Source: Kineosporia corallincola (GTDB taxonomy: Bacteria; Actinomycetota; Actinomycetes; Actinomycetales; Kineosporiaceae). Taken from it: a stretch of DNA of 64,000 nucleotides. Below the pieces are notes generated by a model, which was not told where the DNA came from, did not search any database, and saw only the letters and a program-made list of their open reading frames with translations. Positions 57,161-64,000 of the stretch are shown here, one piece after another. The stretch spans positions 1-64,000 of the forward strand of contig NZ_JAHBAY010000021.1 in assembly GCF_018499875.1 (NCBI RefSeq). Reading direction: 5' to 3'. Within the stretch, counting starts at the first letter, position 1. Each line of letters opens with the position of its first letter. The translations under genes were made by a program, and so were the position numbers.

Positions 57161-58537
57161 TTACTCCAGCCGGAAGGTGCGGCCTTCGTCGAACGGGCCC
57201 ACCACCGCCAGCGACATCGGCCGGGACACCAGGTCGGCGGCCAGCTCGCGCACGTCGGCGGCGGAGATCGAGCGGATCCGGTCCAGAGCCTTGTCAAGGC
57301 CCAGGTACTCACCGTGCACCAGCTCGGCCTTGCCCAGCCGGGACATCCGGGAACCGGTGTCTTCGAGGCCCAGCACCAGACCGCCGGCCAGCTGGCCGTG
57401 GGCGCGGTGCAGTTCCTCCTCCGGCACACCGTCGGCGGCCAGGCGGCGCAGTTCGGCCACCATCAGCGCGATCACCTCGTCGGTGCGGGCCGGGGTGCAG
57501 CCCGCGTACAGACCGAAGTAGCCGGAGTCGGAGTAGCCACTGGCGAACGAGTACACCGCGTAGGCCAGGCCCCGCTGCTCGCGGATCTCCTGGAACAACC
57601 GGCTGCTCATCCCGCCGCCGAGCACCGCGTTGAGCACCGACATGGCATAACGCCGCGAGTCGGTGGCGACCAGCGAGGTGGTGCCGACCACCACGTTGGC
57701 CTGCTCGGTCGGGCGGTTCACCACGACCAGTCGGTGCGGGGTGCCACCGGACGACGCGCCGGCCTGCTCCCGTTCCGGCTGCGACACATCACGCCGGGCG
57801 AAGGGCGCGTCGCCGGCGCCGATCGTCCAGCCGGACCGGGCCAGGCTGGCCTGGACCAGTTCGCACACCCGGTCGTGATCCACCCCACCGGCCACCGTGA
57901 CCACCAGGCCGGGGGCCCGGTAGTGCTCGGCGTAGTGGTCGAGGATGTTCTCGCGACGCACGGCCCGGATCGTCTCCGGCGTGCCACCGATCGGCCGGCC
58001 CAGCGGATGCTGCCCCAGAACCAGTTCGGCGAACCGCTCGTGCACCACGTCGGCCGGGTCGTCGTCGTTCATCGCGAGCTCTTCGAGGATGACCCCGCGC
58101 TCGCTCTCGACGTCACCGGCCTCCAGCCGGGCACCGGTGACCATGTCGCAGAGCACGTCGACGGCCATCGGCAGGTCGTCGTCGAGCACCCGGGCGTAGT
58201 AGCAGGTGTGCTCCTTGCCGGTGACCGCGTTGGACTCACCGCCGACCCGGTCGAACGCGGTGGCGATGTCCATCGCGCTGCGCCGGGCCGTGCCCTTGAA
58301 CAGCAGGTGCTCGAGGAAATGGGTGGAGCCGTGGTGGCCGGTGGTCTCGTCGCGCGAGCCGACACCGACCCAGAACCCGATCGTGGCGGAACGCAGTCCG
58401 GGCATCGCCTCCGACAGCACCCGGACCCCGCCGGGGAGGACGGTCCGGCGCACGACGGCGCCGGCGTCCTCCCCCGCGATGGTCTGGGACGATCCGGAGG
58501 CTCCCGCTGCGACCAGCGGCAGAGGAGTCGCCGTCAC
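57161..58537 (-). CDS. M16-family zinc peptidase (PepR/mitochondrial processing peptidase-like)
   Basis: 458 residues. Inverted zinc motif HxxEH in GSTHFLEHLLFKGTARRSAM, distal Glu in ERGVILEELAMNDDDP; C-terminal half with SVLNAVLGGGMSSRLFQEIR and GLAYAVYSFASGYSDSG. Cytosolic metallopeptidase of unknown physiological substrate. It begins only 2 bases after the pnp stop (GTG 58537), as in other actinomycetes, so it is cotranscribed with pnp. Confidence 0.95.
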   Translation of the reverse strand: MTATPLPLVAAGASGSSQTIAGEDAGAVVRRTVLPGGVRVLSEAMPGLRSATIGFWVGVGSRDETTGHHGSTHFLEHLLFKGTARRSAMDIATAFDRVGGESNAVTGKEHTCYYARVLDDDLPMAVDVLCDMVTGARLEAGDVESERGVILEELAMNDDDPADVVHERFAELVLGQHPLGRPIGGTPETIRAVRRENILDHYAEHYRAPGLVVTVAGGVDHDRVCELVQASLARSGWTIGAGDAPFARRDVSQPEREQAGASSGGTPHRLVVVNRPTEQANVVVGTTSLVATDSRRYAMSVLNAVLGGGMSSRLFQEIREQRGLAYAVYSFASGYSDSGYFGLYAGCTPARTDEVIALMVAELRRLAADGVPEEELHRAHGQLAGGLVLGLEDTGSRMSRLGKAELVHGEYLGLDKALDRIRSISAADVRELAADLVSRPMSLAVVGPFDEGRTFRLE

Positions 58538-58539
58538 GA

Positions 58540-60777
58540 TCAGGAGTTCGCGTCCGCCGTCTCGGACTTGCCCTCGGTCTCCTCTTCCAGGACCGGGGCC
58601 AGCGAGAGCTTGCCACGCGGGTCGATCTCGGCGATCTCGACCTGGACCTTCTGGCCGATCTTCAGAACGTCCTCGACGTTCTCCACCCGCTTGCCACCGA
58701 CCATGCGGCGGATCTGCGAGATGTGCAGAAGACCGTCCTTGCCCGGCACCAGGGACACGAACGCACCGAAGGTCGTCGTCTTCACGACGGTGCCCAGGTA
58801 GCGCTCCCCGACCTCGGGCATGGTCGGGTTGGCGATCGCGTTGATCGCCGTCCGGGCGGCCTCGGCCGAGGGGCCGTCGGTCGCGCCGATGTACACCGTG
58901 CCGTCGTCCTCGATCGAGATGTCGGCGCCGGTGTCGTCCTGGATCTGGTTGATCATCTTGCCCTTCGGGCCGATGACCTCACCGATCTTGTCGACGGGGA
59001 CCTTCACGCTGATGACGCGCGGCGCGAACGGGGACATCTCGTCCGGCCGGTCGATCGCCTCGCTCATCACGTCGAGGATGTGCAGCCGGGCCTCGCGGGC
59101 CTGGGTCAGCGCGGCGGCCAGCACCGACGCCGGGATGCCGTCGAGCTTGGTGTCGAGCTGGATCGCGGTGACGAACTCGGAGGTACCGGCGACCTTGAAG
59201 TCCATGTCACCGAAAGCGTCCTCGGCACCGAGGATGTCGGTGAGAGCCGCGTACTCCGTCTTGCCGTCGACCGTGTCGGACACCAGGCCCATGGCGATGC
59301 CGGCGACCGGGGCGCGCAGCGGCACACCGGCGTTCAGCAGGGCCAGGGTGGAGGCGCAGACCGAACCCATCGAGGTGGACCCGTTGGAGCCGAGGGCCTC
59401 GGAGACCTGACGGATCGCGTAGGGGAACTCCTCGCGGCTCGGCAGGACCGGGACGAGCGCACGCTCGGCCAGGGCGCCGTGACCGATCTCGCGGCGCTTC
59501 GGCGAACCGACGCGACCGGTCTCACCGGTGCTGTAGGGCGGGAAGTTGTAGTTGTGCATGTACCGCTTGCGGGTCACCGGGGAGAGGGTGTCCAGCTGCT
59601 GCTCCATGCGCAGCATGTTCAGCGTGGTGACACCCAGGATCTGGGTCTCGCCGCGCTCGAACAGCGCCGAGCCGTGCACGCGCGGGATGACCTCGACCTC
59701 GGCGCCGAGCTGACGGATGTCGGCCAGGCCACGGCCGTCGATGCGCACCTTGTCTTTCAGGATGCGCTGACGGACCAGCTTCTTGTTGACGGCGCGGAAA
59801 GCGGCCGAGACCTCTTTCTCGCGGCCCTCGAACTCGGCCGAGAACTTGGCCTTGATGCCGTCTTTCAGCTCGTCCAGACGGCTCTCGCGCTCCTGCTTGC
59901 CGGCGATCGTGAGCGCCTGCGTCATGTCGTCGGACACCGCGGCGGCGACGGCCTGGAACACGTCGTCCTGGTAGTCCGGGAACAGCGGGAACTCGGCGGT
60001 CGGCTTGGCGGCCGCGGCGGAGACCTCGGCCTGCGCCTTGCACAGAGCGGCGATGAACGGCTTGGAGGCCTCCAGACCGGCGGCGACCACGTCTTCGGTG
60101 GGGGCGCCGGCGCCCTGGTCCTTGATCAGGGTCCAGGAGCCCTCGGTGGCCTCGGCCTCGACCATCATGATCGCGACGTCCTCGGTGCCGTCCTCCGTGG
60201 TGACGACGCGACCGGCGACGACCATGTCGAACACGGCCCGCTCGATCTCGTCGTGCCGCGGGAAGCCGACCCACTGGCCGTCGATCAGGGCCACGCGCAC
60301 GCCACCGATCGGGCCGGAGAAGGGCAGGCCGGAGATCTGGGTGGACAGCGACGCGGCGTTGATCGCCACGACGTCGTAGGGGTCGGCCGGGTTCAGCGCC
60401 AGCACGGTGATGACGACCTGGACCTCGTTGCGCAGGCCCTTGACGAAGGTCGGGCGCAGCGGGCGGTCGATCAGGCGGCAGGCCAGGATGGCCTCGGTGC
60501 TGGGCCGGCCCTCACGGCGGAAGAACGAGCCGGGGATCTTCCCGGCCGCGTACATCCGCTCCTCGACGTCGATCGTCAGGGGGAAGAAGTCGAACTGGTC
60601 CTTCGGCTGCTTGCCGACCGTGGTGGCCGACAGCAGCATCGTGTCGTTGTCGAGGTAGACGGCGACGGAGCCGGCGGCCTGCTTGGCCAGACGCCCGGTC
60701 TCGAAACGGACCGTGCGCGTGCCGAACTTGCCGTTGTCGATGACGGCCTCGGCCGCGGTGATCTCGGGACCCTCCAA
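58540..60777 (-). CDS. pnp: Polyribonucleotide nucleotidyltransferase
   Basis: Phosphorolytic 3'-5' exoribonuclease and RNA polymerase, 745 residues. Two RNase PH folds ([40 protein letters not shown]; catalytic [20 protein letters not shown] and [13 protein letters not shown]), KH domain ([20 protein letters not shown]), S1 domain ([20 protein letters not shown]). Probably TTG start at 60777 with ACAGGAGAG upstream. A hairpin in the leader suggests post-transcriptional control. Confidence 0.97.
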   Translation of the reverse strand: MEGPEITAAEAVIDNGKFGTRTVRFETGRLAKQAAGSVAVYLDNDTMLLSATTVGKQPKDQFDFFPLTIDVEERMYAAGKIPGSFFRREGRPSTEAILACRLIDRPLRPTFVKGLRNEVQVVITVLALNPADPYDVVAINAASLSTQISGLPFSGPIGGVRVALIDGQWVGFPRHDEIERAVFDMVVAGRVVTTEDGTEDVAIMMVEAEATEGSWTLIKDQGAGAPTEDVVAAGLEASKPFIAALCKAQAEVSAAAAKPTAEFPLFPDYQDDVFQAVAAAVSDDMTQALTIAGKQERESRLDELKDGIKAKFSAEFEGREKEVSAAFRAVNKKLVRQRILKDKVRIDGRGLADIRQLGAEVEVIPRVHGSALFERGETQILGVTTLNMLRMEQQLDTLSPVTRKRYMHNYNFPPYSTGETGRVGSPKRREIGHGALAERALVPVLPSREEFPYAIRQVSEALGSNGSTSMGSVCASTLALLNAGVPLRAPVAGIAMGLVSDTVDGKTEYAALTDILGAEDAFGDMDFKVAGTSEFVTAIQLDTKLDGIPASVLAAALTQAREARLHILDVMSEAIDRPDEMSPFAPRVISVKVPVDKIGEVIGPKGKMINQIQDDTGADISIEDDGTVYIGATDGPSAEAARTAINAIANPTMPEVGERYLGTVVKTTTFGAFVSLVPGKDGLLHISQIRRMVGGKRVENVEDVLKIGQKVQVEIAEIDPRGKLSLAPVLEEETEGKSETADANS

Positions 60778-60796
60778 GGGTCACTCTCCTGTTCTT

Positions 60797-60813
60797 CCGC
60801 GGCTGCGCCGCGG
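60797..60813 (-). promoter_or_regulatory. Hairpin in the pnp leader
   Basis: CCGCGG-CTGCG-CCGCGG, a perfect six-base stem 20 bp upstream of the pnp start and just before its ribosome site. PNPase leaders are known to be autoregulated through stem-loops cut by RNase III in E. coli; whether this short hairpin does so is inference. Confidence 0.45.
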
Positions 60814-61073
60814 CATCGGGCAGGAGTGGTGCGGGAGCCGTGGTCGAGACGTTCCGGTCTTCGATCGAGGCCCACGCGTCCGCCCTGTGGGCTGCCCGCG
60901 GAGGCCACTACCGAGGACCGGTGACCGGCTCCTCGCCGACCCCTCCTGTGGTTCGTACTCACTGAAGTGTTGCCGGTGTTGCTGTGTTACCGGTGGTGCC
61001 GATTGTGCTACGGCCCACCGACAACCCGATGATCGGGCATCGATGGGCCGATGGCACGACCTGACACACCGAA

Positions 61074-61105
61074 GAGGCCGTGCCCGGATGTCCGGTCACG
61101 GCCTC
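61074..61105 (-). terminator. Terminator of rpsO
   Basis: GAGGCCGTG (61074-61082) pairs with CACGGCCTC (61097-61105), with inner CCGG/CCGG pairing, six bases after the rpsO stop. It is followed by TTCGGTGTG on the transcribed strand: an I-shaped terminator with a poor U run. Confidence 0.75.
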
Positions 61106-61111
61106 AGGGAG

Positions 61112-61381
61112 TCAGCGGCGCAGGCCGAGACGCTCGATCAGCGCCCGGTAGCGGGTGATGTCCTTCTTCTGGACGTACTTCAGAAGACGACGACGCTGGC
61201 CGACCAGCAGCAGCAGGCCACGCCGGCTGTGGTGGTCGTGCTTGTGCTCCTTGAGGTGCTCGGTGAGGTCCTTGATGCGCTGCGTCAGCATCGCGATCTG
61301 GACCTCGGGGGAACCGGTGTCACCCTCGACCGTCGCGTACTCCGCGATGATCTTCTTCTTCGTTTCGGCGTCGAGCGGCAC
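61112..61381 (-). CDS. rpsO: 30S ribosomal protein uS15
   Basis: 89 residues, the standard length. [20 protein letters not shown] start, [20 protein letters not shown] core, and the rRNA-binding [20 protein letters not shown] block, ending [15 protein letters not shown] start at 61381 with GAGGAGAT upstream. Binds the 16S rRNA central domain. Located between ribF and pnp as in most bacteria. Confidence 0.98.
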   Translation of the reverse strand: MPLDAETKKKIIAEYATVEGDTGSPEVQIAMLTQRIKDLTEHLKEHKHDHHSRRGLLLLVGQRRRLLKYVQKKDITRYRALIERLGLRR

Positions 61382-61536
61382 TCGATCTCCTCGTGAATTC
61401 GCTGCGCGGCGCCCCGGGGCACATCCACCCGGGCACTCTGGTTCCGCGGCCGATCTAACGGCACCCGCTACGTTAACAGCGCGGCGCCCCGTCAACCCAA
61501 TTGAGGGACGACGGCACGCTCCGTACTGATCACCGG

Positions 61537-62550
61537 TCAGGCCGGGGTGTTCACCCCGAGCACCTCCCGGCACCGGGCGACGTCGTCGTTCATCTGCTTG
61601 ATCAGTGCCTCGATCCCGTCGAAACGCAGGGTGGGCCGCAACCGCTCGACGAACTCCACGGCGATCCGCTCGCCGTACAGGTCCAGGTCGTCGCGGCCGA
61701 GCACGTAGGCCTCGACCCGGCGCTGCTCGCCGTCGAAGGTCGGGTTGGTCCCCACCGAGATCGCGGCGGGCAGCCGCTCGCCGGTGTCGTGCTTCGAGCA
61801 GGCCCCCGGCTCACCCGTCTCGCCCGGCCGGACCAGCCAGCCCGCGTAGACGCCGTCGGTGGGCACCGCGCCGATCGCGTCGGTGGTCAGATTGGCTGTG
61901 GGAAAGCCCAGTTCACGGCCGCGATGGTCGCCGTGCACGACCACCCCGGTGACCCGGTGCGGGCGGCCCAGCACGTCGGCCGCGGCGGCCACGTCACCGG
62001 CCACGATCTGTTCCCGCACCAGGGTGGACGACCAGCGCCGGGCCCCCTCGCCGGTGTCCGGGCCCTTCAGGTCGGCCACCTCGTCGACGGTGAAGTGCAG
62101 GTCGGCGCCGAGCTCGCGGAGGGTGTCGATGTCGCCGGCGTTGCGGCGGCCGAAACGGGTGTCCGACCCGACCACCACCTCACGGGCGTGGAGGGCGTCC
62201 ACCATCACCTCCTGCACGAACCGGCGCGGGCTCCACTCCGCCAGCTCGGCGGTGAACGGCAGCATCAGCACCGCGTCCAGCCCGGTGTCGGCCAGCAGCT
62301 CCAGCCGGTGCGCGGGGGTGGACAACGGCTGCGGAGCGCGATCGGGATGCAGCACCGCCAGCGGGTGCGGCGCGAAGGTGATGGCCACCGCCTTCAGGTT
62401 CTGACGTCGCGCGGCCTCGACCGTCCGGCTCAGAACGGCGAGATGCCCCCGGTGCACACCATCGAAATTGCCGACGGTCACCGCGGAGGGCCCGAACCCG
62501 GAAGGAACCTCACCGAGGTCCCGCCACACGTGCACCTGGCTCTGTTTCAC
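61537..62550 (-). CDS. ribF: Bifunctional riboflavin kinase/FMN adenylyltransferase
   Basis: 337 residues. The N-terminal nucleotidyltransferase has [20 protein letters not shown] and [15 protein letters not shown]; the C-terminal riboflavin kinase has [51 protein letters not shown] 62550 (VKQSQVHVW) chosen; another in-frame GTG lies slightly upstream. Makes FMN and FAD, which the flavoenzymes in this window also need. A short insert [16 protein letters not shown] sits in the kinase domain. Confidence 0.96.
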   Translation of the reverse strand: MKQSQVHVWRDLGEVPSGFGPSAVTVGNFDGVHRGHLAVLSRTVEAARRQNLKAVAITFAPHPLAVLHPDRAPQPLSTPAHRLELLADTGLDAVLMLPFTAELAEWSPRRFVQEVMVDALHAREVVVGSDTRFGRRNAGDIDTLRELGADLHFTVDEVADLKGPDTGEGARRWSSTLVREQIVAGDVAAAADVLGRPHRVTGVVVHGDHRGRELGFPTANLTTDAIGAVPTDGVYAGWLVRPGETGEPGACSKHDTGERLPAAISVGTNPTFDGEQRRVEAYVLGRDDLDLYGERIAVEFVERLRPTLRFDGIEALIKQMNDDVARCREVLGVNTPA

Positions 62551-62701
62551 GGGACAACTCTGCCAGGTAGGTACTTCAGTTCCACGTTCGGTGCTCCGAT
62601 GTGGTGAAATCAGGCCGCTGTCGTGAGAGCAAGGTAACAAGGGCCTTACGCTCAGCGATCATTCAGCGACGAGCAGTTAAACCAAGTCCAGCGAGGACAT
62701 C

Positions 62702-62869
62702 ATGGACAGTCAGCGTGTTGCCGGTCGGGCCCCGATGCCCGCACAGCGAATCATCGACATCCACAGCAGCGGTGGCGGCTTCTGCGTCATCTGCGGAACG
62801 GTCTGGCCGTGCGCCCAGGCCGGTAAGCAGACGACGGACGAGAAGGTACTGGTCACCAGTTCTCGCTGA
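62702..62869 (+). CDS. Small zinc-knuckle-like protein (55 residues)
   Basis: Starts MDSQRVAGRAPM and holds FCVICGTVWPC: a CxxC pair (Cys28, Cys31) plus Cys37, with a nearby His21 as a possible fourth ligand. GAGGAC lies 8 bases before the ATG. It is flanked by a terminator shared with truB, so it is an independent transcription unit divergent from ribF. The CxxCGxxWPC pattern resembles small actinobacterial proteins I have seen annotated only as hypothetical. Function unknown; metal or nucleic-acid binding is a guess. Confidence 0.68.
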   Translation: MDSQRVAGRAPMPAQRIIDIHSSGGGFCVICGTVWPCAQAGKQTTDEKVLVTSSR

Positions 62870-62885
62870 GTCGTCCCGTGCCGGG

Positions 62886-62917
62886 TGACCGGTGCCGGGC
62901 GAGCCCGGCGCCGGTCA
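62886..62917. terminator. Bidirectional terminator between the small protein gene and truB
   Basis: TGACCGGTGCCGGG (62886-62899) pairs with CCCGGCGCCGGTCA (62904-62917), 14 bp with one G-T wobble and a four-base loop. The right arm includes the truB stop codon. No U run. Confidence 0.75.
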
Positions 62918-63811
62918 TCCGGTGAGGACGACGAGAGGCCGCGCGGTCAGCCCGGCGTCGGCGATCAGCGCCACCAGGTTCCCGTCCGGGGCGAACGCCG
63001 CCACCGGGCCGGGCCCCAGCTCGCTCGCCTCCAGCCGTTGCCCGTGGGCCAGGCGACGCGCCTCGTCCTCGGTCAGGTCCCGGCCGGTGAACGCGGCCCG
63101 GGCGGCGTCGGCGATCGGCAGGATGCCGAACGACTCCTCCAGCTCCGGCAGCGTGCGTGCACCGTCGAGGCGGTAGGGACCGACCCGGGTGCGCCGCAGC
63201 GCGGTCAGGTGCCCGGCACTTCCCAGGCTCTGACCGAGATCCCGCGCCAGGGCCCGGATGTAGGTGCCGGACGAGCAGACCACGTCCACGTCCACGTCGA
63301 GCACCGGCGTGCCCTCGTGCTCGGCCGGTCGCACCGCGAGCACGTCGAGGGCCACGGTCACCGGACGGGCCTCGAGCTTCACGTCCTCGCCCTCACGCAC
63401 CCGGGCGTAGGCGCGCTTGCCGTCCTTCTTGATCGCGCTGACCGAACTGGGCACCTGCTGGATGTTGCCGCGCAGGAACTCCGCGGCGGCGTCCACGGCC
63501 TCCCGGGTCAGCGGCTCCTGGCCGGGGGCCGAGGAGACCTCGCCCTCGGCGTCGTCGGTGACGGTGCCGACGCCCAGGCGCATCGTGGCCGAGTAGGCCT
63601 TGTCCGCGCCGATCAGGTAGGTCAGCAGCCGGGTCGCCCGCTCCACCCCGATCACCAGCACACCGGTGGCCATCGGGTCGAGGGTGCCGGCGTGGCCGAC
63701 CCGTCGGGTACCGGCCAGCCGGCGGATCCGGGAGACCACGTCGTGCGAGGTCATCCCGGCCGGTTTGTCCACGATCACCAGGCCGCTGGGACCCGGCTCA
63801 CGGGACTTCAC
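62915..63811 (-). CDS. truB: tRNA pseudouridine-55 synthase
   Basis: Makes the T-loop pseudouridine in tRNA, 298 residues. GLVIVDKPAGMTSHDVVSRI, catalytic Asp in GHAGTLDPMATGVLVIG, VSAIKKDGKRAYARVREGED, CSSGTYIRALARDLG; a C-terminal actinobacterial domain follows RVGPYRLDGA. GTG start overlaps the rbfA stop (GTGA). Confidence 0.97.
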   Translation of the reverse strand: MKSREPGPSGLVIVDKPAGMTSHDVVSRIRRLAGTRRVGHAGTLDPMATGVLVIGVERATRLLTYLIGADKAYSATMRLGVGTVTDDAEGEVSSAPGQEPLTREAVDAAAEFLRGNIQQVPSSVSAIKKDGKRAYARVREGEDVKLEARPVTVALDVLAVRPAEHEGTPVLDVDVDVVCSSGTYIRALARDLGQSLGSAGHLTALRRTRVGPYRLDGARTLPELEESFGILPIADAARAAFTGRDLTEDEARRLAHGQRLEASELGPGPVAAFAPDGNLVALIADAGLTARPLVVLTG

Positions 63812-64000
63812 TCGTCGTCGTCCTCGTCGTCGTCCTGCGCCACCACGGGCTTCTTGTACGGGTCGGCGTCACCGGCGTACGTGGCGCCGCTGGCCAGGGC
63901 CGCCACCTCGGCGTCCCGCGCGTGCGCCTTGCTCAGCAGCTCGTTCATCTGCGCCGCCGACTCCGGCAGCGCGTCGGCGATGAACTCCAGGGTCGGCGTG
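63808..64000 (-). CDS. rbfA: Ribosome-binding factor A (3' end only)
   Basis: Partial: the window edge cuts the gene, leaving the last 63 codons. TPTLEFIADALPESAAQMNE then LLSKAHARD is the RbfA C-terminal KH region, followed by an acidic tail QDDDEDDDE. RbfA helps 16S rRNA 5'-end maturation in the cold. It is immediately upstream of truB, the conserved order. Confidence 0.92.
   Translation of the reverse strand, partial: TPTLEFIADALPESAAQMNELLSKAHARDAEVAALASGATYAGDADPYKKPVVAQDDDEDDDE

Larger units (their letters stand above)
60778..61111. other. 334-bp rpsO-pnp intergenic region
   Basis: No gene. It contains the rpsO terminator (61074-61105), a pyrimidine/purine-biased stretch around 60960-61010 with repeated GTTGCCGGTGTTGC-like words, and the pnp leader with a hairpin at 60797-60813. 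A separate pnp promoter is therefore likely. Confidence 0.65.

Overview
The window comes from a high-GC actinomycete chromosome. Evidence: GC is very high outside one trough, GTG starts are frequent, four-base overlaps between genes are common, there is an actinobacterial-type LexA box upstream of recA, and the gene backbone follows an order I remember from Streptomyces and Mycobacterium (miaB ... recX-recA-DUF3046 ... clgR-cinA-pgsA-rimO-ftsK ... rnj-dapA ... folA-thyA ... dapB ... M16 peptidase-pnp-rpsO-ribF-truB-rbfA). A Kineosporia-like or related genus would fit, but the sequence alone does not fix the genus. No tRNA, rRNA, insertion sequence, prophage or CRISPR array was seen.

Layout. 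0.2-8.7 kb: miaB, an orphan TAXI-type binding lipoprotein, a two-component system and a four-gene glutamate-type ABC importer (gluABCD). 8.75-18.8 kb: an accessory segment. It holds two small secreted cysteine-containing proteins of unusually low GC, then a leftward run of six genes (FOXRED2-like flavoprotein, alpha-hydroxy-acid oxidase, cytochrome P450, frameshifted cation/proton antiporter, degenerate response regulator, adenylate-forming ligase). That run is bracketed by two paralogous PRC-barrel-like genes. 18.8-25.4 kb: recX with a long N-terminal extension, recA with its SOS box, an ankyrin protein, an ABC-2 exporter and a DUF3046 protein. 25.6-36.5 kb: a giant Lhr helicase with an internal coding minisatellite, a tyrosine-phosphatase-like protein, a 52-bp tandem repeat array, two regulator/target pairs with clear palindromic operators (MarR/flavin reductase and ArsR-type/MFS), a Nei-type glycosylase and ClgR.

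36.9-64 kb is the housekeeping block: cinA, pgsA, rimO, a NYN-domain protein overlapping ftsK, an SGNH hydrolase, psuGK, RNase J, dapA, folA-thyA, an HAD phosphatase, a GNAT/acyltransferase pair, dapB, eutBC, an M16 peptidase, pnp, rpsO, ribF, a 55-residue zinc-knuckle-like protein, truB and the 3' end of rbfA. Most of it runs on the minus strand in tightly packed operons. Lysine/cell-wall genes (dapA, dapB), folate-thymidylate genes (folA, thyA) and RNA metabolism genes (rnj, pnp, rpsO, truB, rbfA) are interleaved.

The best candidate for something undescribed is the 10.6-18.1 kb redox/ligase cluster. Its gene content suggests a small-molecule oxidative tailoring pathway with its own phosphorylation-independent regulator and ion antiporter, but no product can be deduced. 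All family assignments are by reading motifs; no database search was run.
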